NCBI GenBank assembly: GCA_964345635.1
Contig: CAYFRM010000035.1
Coordinates: 1-17,236, forward strand
DNA from: WVXT01 sp964345635
GTDB lineage: Bacteria; UBA6262; WVXT01
Direction: 5' to 3'
DNA: 17,236 bases
The notes under the pieces were generated by a model. The model was not told where the DNA came from. It made no database searches and was given only the letters and a program-made list of their open reading frames with translations. Below are positions 14,282 through 17,236 of the stretch, piece by piece; position 1 is the first letter of the stretch; every line of letters begins with the position of its first letter. A program made the position numbers and the translations under genes.

Positions 14282-14958
14282 GAGGCTTTTTCAATTTTGT
14301 CCAGGTTGTTAATTATTTTTGCTTTTTGGTATAAGCTTATCAGCCATTGTCTGTAGAAAAGGGCTTTCTTTTCCTGAAGGAAAGATTCCTTGAAATCTTC
14401 TATCTTCTCTTTAATTTTTCTTCGTTCATATTCGTCTTTTACTTCCTGGTCAGTGACTTTGACAGCGGAGAGAATAAAGTCTCTCACTTTTTGGTTGACA
14501 ATCAATTGTTTAATCTGGGCTTCATATACAGCCGGTTCAGTGCGAAAATAGTTTTGCAGAATATAAAAATATAATTGTGGGTCGAATTTCCCTTCCCGCT
14601 GGAATTGGGGAAGGGAGCGTATGGTGTTTATTACTTCGCTCTGGCTTACGTATATTCCGTACTTTTTTGCTTCCTGAATAAGAAGCTGTTCCTGGATAAG
14701 GAAATTTAGAACTTCGGATTTGATTTCTTTTCTCTGGTCATCGCTTAGTTCTGCGTCGGGATTCTGGTCGTACCAGTTGCGGATTCTCATGTTGACCGAT
14801 TCCAAAAAGGAAGAGTAGGAAACTTTGGTCCCGTTGACCTGGGCAACGCAATCGATTAAGCGCCGCGTGGAAAAATTCCAGAGGAATACGCCGCCAATAA
14901 AGGCAATAGCGATACACCAGAGGAAAGTCTTTACGTTTTTTCTGAGAAAGTTCATCAT
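14278..14958 (-). CDS. SurA/PpiD N-terminal-type membrane-anchored chaperone without PPIase domain
   Basis: This 226-residue protein has an N-terminal membrane helix (about 9-29). A SurA_N-like helical domain follows in the periplasm: VNGTKVSYSSFLESVNMRI, the LNFLIQEQLLIQEAKKYGI-like helix with SQSEVINTI, the QFQREGKFDPQLY segment, and VTDQEVKDEYERR. That is the chaperone core of SurA, PpiD and PrsA-like foldases. No parvulin rotamase domain follows; the remaining ~45 residues are a charged helix. It could assist folding of exported proteins without prolyl isomerase activity. The start is double (ATG 14958 or 14955) after GGTGATGAG. A strong promoter sits just upstream (14979-15008). It converges tail-to-tail with maf. 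Confidence 0.8.
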   Translation of the reverse strand: MMNFLRKNVKTFLWCIAIAFIGGVFLWNFSTRRLIDCVAQVNGTKVSYSSFLESVNMRIRNWYDQNPDAELSDDQRKEIKSEVLNFLIQEQLLIQEAKKYGIYVSQSEVINTIRSLPQFQREGKFDPQLYFYILQNYFRTEPAVYEAQIKQLIVNQKVRDFILSAVKVTDQEVKDEYERRKIKEKIEDFKESFLQEKKALFYRQWLISLYQKAKIINNLDKIEKAS

Positions 14959-14978
14959 TTTCTCATCACCTACACAAT

Positions 14979-15008
14979 ATTATATTAAAAATTCAACTTT
15001 TCGGTCAA
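14979..15008 (-). promoter_or_regulatory. Sigma70-type promoter for the SurA-like gene
   Basis: Read on the minus strand, TTGACC (15003-15008) and a perfect TATAAT (14979-14984) are separated by 18 bp. The predicted start site, about 14972, lies roughly 14 bases before ATG 14958, giving a short leader that includes the GGTGATGAG ribosome-binding sequence. The -35 box overlaps the leader of the divergent AEC gene, whose AAGG ribosome-binding sequence is at 15007-15010. Confidence 0.7.
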
Positions 15009-15018
15009 GGAAATTGTC

Positions 15019-15912
15019 ATGGGCACGCTGATGGAAGTGGTCTTTAAGTTAGTATCCAGAGTTTTTGTTTTCGCATTCATCGGCTATCTTATAGGAAAGG
15101 TAAGGGCAAGGTTTGTCCAGCCCTTAATTGCCGTGGTAATAGAGGCTTCTCTTTATCTACTTATCCCTTTTTTCTTTTTCCTTTCTATGTGGGAGAGTTC
15201 GGCGGACCTCTTGGTGACGGAAAAAGTCGCTATAGTAGCAGCGGGAGTCGTTATTGCCTGCGGCATTATGGCCTATCTTTTTTCCATTATTTACAGGATA
15301 GAGTTTCGACAGATTTGCCTTCCCATAATGTTTATGAATGCCATATATCTACCGGTTCCCATAAATACCCTCTTCTTCGGCAGAGAAGGGATGACCTATA
15401 GCGTGATTTACAGTCTGATAGCGGGAGTGCTCCACTTTACGCTGGGCATTTATCTGGTCAGCCGCAAGGAGCATTTCTTGGAGATAATCAAGATGCCGAT
15501 GATTTACGCCGCTTTAGCGGGAATAGTGCTAAACCAGGCCGGGGTGGGTGTTCCCCGGGCGTTTCTCCATATTTCCCAGGGCCTAAAAGCAGTAGCTCTT
15601 CCGGCGATGGTAGCTGTTGTGGGATACCAGCTGAACTTTATCGGGCGGCGACATCTCAAGCTGGTAAATATCGGCGTCGTTCTCCGGGTGGGAGGGGGAT
15701 TTCTGGTAGCTCTAATCCTGGTTAAGCTTCTTGACTTTTCCGGTCCCGGGGCCTCTGTAGTTTTGGTATCTTCAGCAATGCCTTCGGCAGTGCTCACATA
15801 TATTTTCGCAAAAAAGTACAAAGCAGATACGGACTTTGCCGCGGGGATGATTCTGGTGGGTACTCTCCTGAGCCTGGTGACTATTCCCTTAATAATTTCT
15901 TTCTTGCGATGA
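15019..15912 (+). CDS. AEC-family (auxin efflux carrier-type) transporter
   Basis: This 297-residue integral membrane protein has about ten hydrophobic segments in the two-halves arrangement of the AEC/BASS-like fold. Recognisable parts are VFAFIGYLIGK (18-28), the central MFMNAIYLPVPINTLFFG (about 109-126, in the place of the family's N-x-G-x-x-P-type region), IYAALAGIVLNQAGV and, near the end, SAMPSAVLTYIFAKKYKAD with MILVGTLLSLVTIPL. Members export or import small organic anions; the substrate is unknown here. The start follows AAGG at 15007-15010 with eight-base spacing. It overlaps the next gene by four bases (ATGA) and is transcribed away from the SurA-like gene. Confidence 0.88.
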   Translation: MGTLMEVVFKLVSRVFVFAFIGYLIGKVRARFVQPLIAVVIEASLYLLIPFFFFLSMWESSADLLVTEKVAIVAAGVVIACGIMAYLFSIIYRIEFRQICLPIMFMNAIYLPVPINTLFFGREGMTYSVIYSLIAGVLHFTLGIYLVSRKEHFLEIIKMPMIYAALAGIVLNQAGVGVPRAFLHISQGLKAVALPAMVAVVGYQLNFIGRRHLKLVNIGVVLRVGGGFLVALILVKLLDFSGPGASVVLVSSAMPSAVLTYIFAKKYKADTDFAAGMILVGTLLSLVTIPLIISFLR

Positions 15913-16445
15913 GAAAACTCTATATCTATTTCATTATATTGATTCTTTTTCTAAGTAGCTGTTATCCTGCGCCCAGGAAAAGAGTACCCCCTCCTGTTCC
16001 TGAGTACTATGTTGACGAAAAAACAGAAAAGGCGATAAGCAAGGATCTTACCGAGGTGGAAGAAATTTGCCAGAATAGCGAAAGCCTGGATGTTGTGGGA
16101 AAGTCTACGATGACGCAATCGGCAAGGCTACTCGATTTAGGAAAGGTCGCTTCACCGGTATTGGTCAGCGTGGTTCAGGATAAGAATAAAAATTGGAAAT
16201 TCCGGTACTGGGCCTGTGACTTATTGGGCTACATTGAAGATGAGAGAAACATCCTTCCCCTCATTGCAGTAGTTGAAGACTCTGCCGAAGAGGAACAGAT
16301 AAGGTTTTGCGCCCTTCAGGCTATAGGAGAAATGGGTAATCCGGAAGCTGTCGAGTATCTGGAAGTAGCGGAAGAGATTGTAGAAAACGCAACTTTGAGG
16401 GAGGAAATAACGAACGTTATAATAAAGTTGGGGATAAAAGAATAG
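15909..16445 (+). CDS. HEAT-repeat-like lipoprotein, function unknown
   Basis: This 178-residue predicted lipoprotein has a hydrophobic signal ending in lipobox LSSC with C18 as the lipidated residue. A Pro-rich linker follows (PAPRKRVPPPVPEYY, 21-35). The rest looks like short helical repeats of the HEAT/PBS-lyase kind: VASPVLVSVVQDKNKNWKFR, then ERNILPLIAVVEDSAEEEQIR with CALQAIGEMGNPEAVEYL. This is a protein-interaction scaffold fold with no catalytic motif. Its start overlaps the AEC stop codon, so it is translationally coupled to that transporter. Whether it partners the transporter is unknown. Confidence 0.75.
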   Translation: MRKLYIYFIILILFLSSCYPAPRKRVPPPVPEYYVDEKTEKAISKDLTEVEEICQNSESLDVVGKSTMTQSARLLDLGKVASPVLVSVVQDKNKNWKFRYWACDLLGYIEDERNILPLIAVVEDSAEEEQIRFCALQAIGEMGNPEAVEYLEVAEEIVENATLREEITNVIIKLGIKE

Positions 16446-16463
16446 AATTCTGAAAGGGATGGG

Positions 16464-16862
16464 TTATTTTGTATTTTTTGATTTAAATTCCGGTTCGATT
16501 ATTTTTTCCTGGTTTTTGCTCATTATGCAGTTTCCTTCAAATATGGCTCCCTCGGCTATATATAGTTGCGGTGCACTGATGTCTCCTTTTACCTGCGAGT
16601 GAGGAAGCATTTCAATGCTGGCGGAAGCAGTAATATTTCCGGTAATTTCTCCTCCCACAACTACAGTCTGAGCGTTTATATCTCCCTTTACTTTTCCGTC
16701 TTCGCCTACAATAACTGCCTCGGCATTTACCACTCCACCGTCAATATTGCCATCGATTCTGAGGGTGCCCTTGGTGGAGATTGTTCCTTTGATTTCTGCA
16801 CTTTGCCCGACCAGAGTATCTACCTTCCCGACTTTTCCCACGTCTTCTTTCTTGCCAAACAT
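16464..16862 (-). CDS. Bactofilin family cytoskeletal protein
   Basis: This 132-residue protein has the bactofilin core: a beta-helix of short regularly spaced turns (LVGQSAEIKGTISTKGTLRI, DGNIDGGVVN, DGKVKGDINAQTVVVGGEI, then GNITASASIEMLPHSQVKGD and LYIAEGAIFEGN). The tails are short, charged and disordered. Bactofilins polymerise without nucleotides and position cell-wall enzymes or other partners at the membrane. The start follows a strong AGGAGG on the minus strand (near 16870). An M23 peptidase gene lies directly upstream on the same strand, a common pairing in which bactofilin localises the peptidase for cell shape. It converges with the lipoprotein gene, with an 18-bp gap. Confidence 0.93.
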   Translation of the reverse strand: MFGKKEDVGKVGKVDTLVGQSAEIKGTISTKGTLRIDGNIDGGVVNAEAVIVGEDGKVKGDINAQTVVVGGEITGNITASASIEMLPHSQVKGDISAPQLYIAEGAIFEGNCIMSKNQEKIIEPEFKSKNTK

Positions 16863-16990
16863 ACTTCTGCCTCCTGAAAAATTAGCATTTTGTTACTATA
16901 GTTTTGCAAAACCGCGTTCCTATGCGGAAAGACCGTACTTCTTGTACTGAAAATATTTGCTGAAGGTAAGAATCCGATGCATTTATTAGA

Positions 16991-17236
16991 TTAACGTTTC
17001 GTAAAAACCGGTTTGCTTTTTACATAAAGGAGGGGGTTTACAGGTTTACCTTTGTACCAGACTTCGTAATGAACGTGAGACGCAGTAACTGACCCTGTAT
17101 CACCGGATAAGGCTATGATCTGTCCTCTCTTGACTCTTTCTCCGGGCTTTACCAGTACGGTTGAGTTGTGGGCATAACGGGTAGAGAATCCCTGCCCGTG
17201 GTCAATCATTACGCTGCGGCCGTAGGTTCCCTGCCA
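16991..17236 (-). CDS. M23 family metallopeptidase, partial (C-terminal end)
   Basis: This is the C-terminal 81 residues of a LytM/M23-type peptidoglycan endopeptidase; the gene runs off the window end. The visible part reads in from WQGTYGRSVMIDHGQGFSTR and continues YAHNSTVLVKPGERVKRGQ, then IIALSGDTGSVTASHVHYEV, where the HVH triplet provides zinc/catalytic histidines. It ends with the usual GKPVNPLLYV. The first zinc ligands (HxxxD) would lie beyond the window, so activity cannot be fully judged. Upstream regions of such proteins usually hold a signal or membrane helix and a coiled coil. It is co-directional with bactofilin across a 128-bp gap (16863-16990), in which I see no gene or clear terminator. 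Confidence 0.93.
   Translation of the reverse strand, partial: WQGTYGRSVMIDHGQGFSTRYAHNSTVLVKPGERVKRGQIIALSGDTGSVTASHVHYEVWYKGKPVNPLLYVKSKPVFTKR

Overview
The window looks like chromosomal DNA from an anaerobic, Gram-negative-type (diderm) bacterium, probably an uncultured lineage. It holds a complete six-subunit Rnf ion-pumping ferredoxin:NAD+ oxidoreductase, lipobox-bearing lipoproteins, a SurA/PpiD-like periplasmic chaperone, a bactofilin and an M23 peptidase. I cannot name the phylum from sequence reading alone. There are no rRNA, tRNA, CRISPR, transposase or phage genes.

Layout. (1) 1-173: a ~121-bp foldback repeat (family A) followed by a perfect 34-bp truncated second copy. It leads into a DUF3307 membrane protein (174-893) and a GAF-GAF-HD-GYP c-di-GMP phosphodiesterase (955-2628). 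(2) 2629-9966: the rnf cluster in order C-D-G-[moeA]-E-A-B, all on the + strand. Nearly every gap contains foldback DNA: family B before rnfC and between rnfG and moeA, family A between rnfC and rnfD, hairpins between moeA and rnfE, a family A remnant between rnfE and rnfA, and a short family B-like hairpin after rnfB. moeA (molybdenum cofactor synthesis) is out of place inside the rnf order and is bracketed by the same inverted words. (3) 10035-14281: a tight + strand string of an unknown zinc-ribbon protein, cutA, an AmrS-type radical SAM protein, apbE, a NusG-domain-II protein, a Gx/Hpre_diP_synt_I membrane protein and maf. Several of these overlap by 4-17 bp. (4) 14278-17236: a SurA_N-type membrane-anchored protein on the minus strand, then divergently an AEC-family transporter and a HEAT-like lipoprotein (+), then bactofilin and an M23 peptidase (minus, cut by the window end).

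How the genes work together. RnfB takes electrons from ferredoxin, and RnfA/E/D/G carry them across and within the membrane to RnfC, which reduces NAD+ and drives ion export. ApbE is the FMN transferase that covalently loads RnfG and RnfD, which explains its place just downstream. RnfG here carries a second FMN-binding domain with its own complete flavinylation motif, so it may hold two covalent FMNs. Bactofilin plus M23 is a common cell-shape and wall-remodelling pair.

No clearly new protein system is evident. The most unusual signals are the two foldback repeat families seeded at gene junctions of one energy-conservation operon, the moeA intrusion, and the tandem-FMN RnfG.
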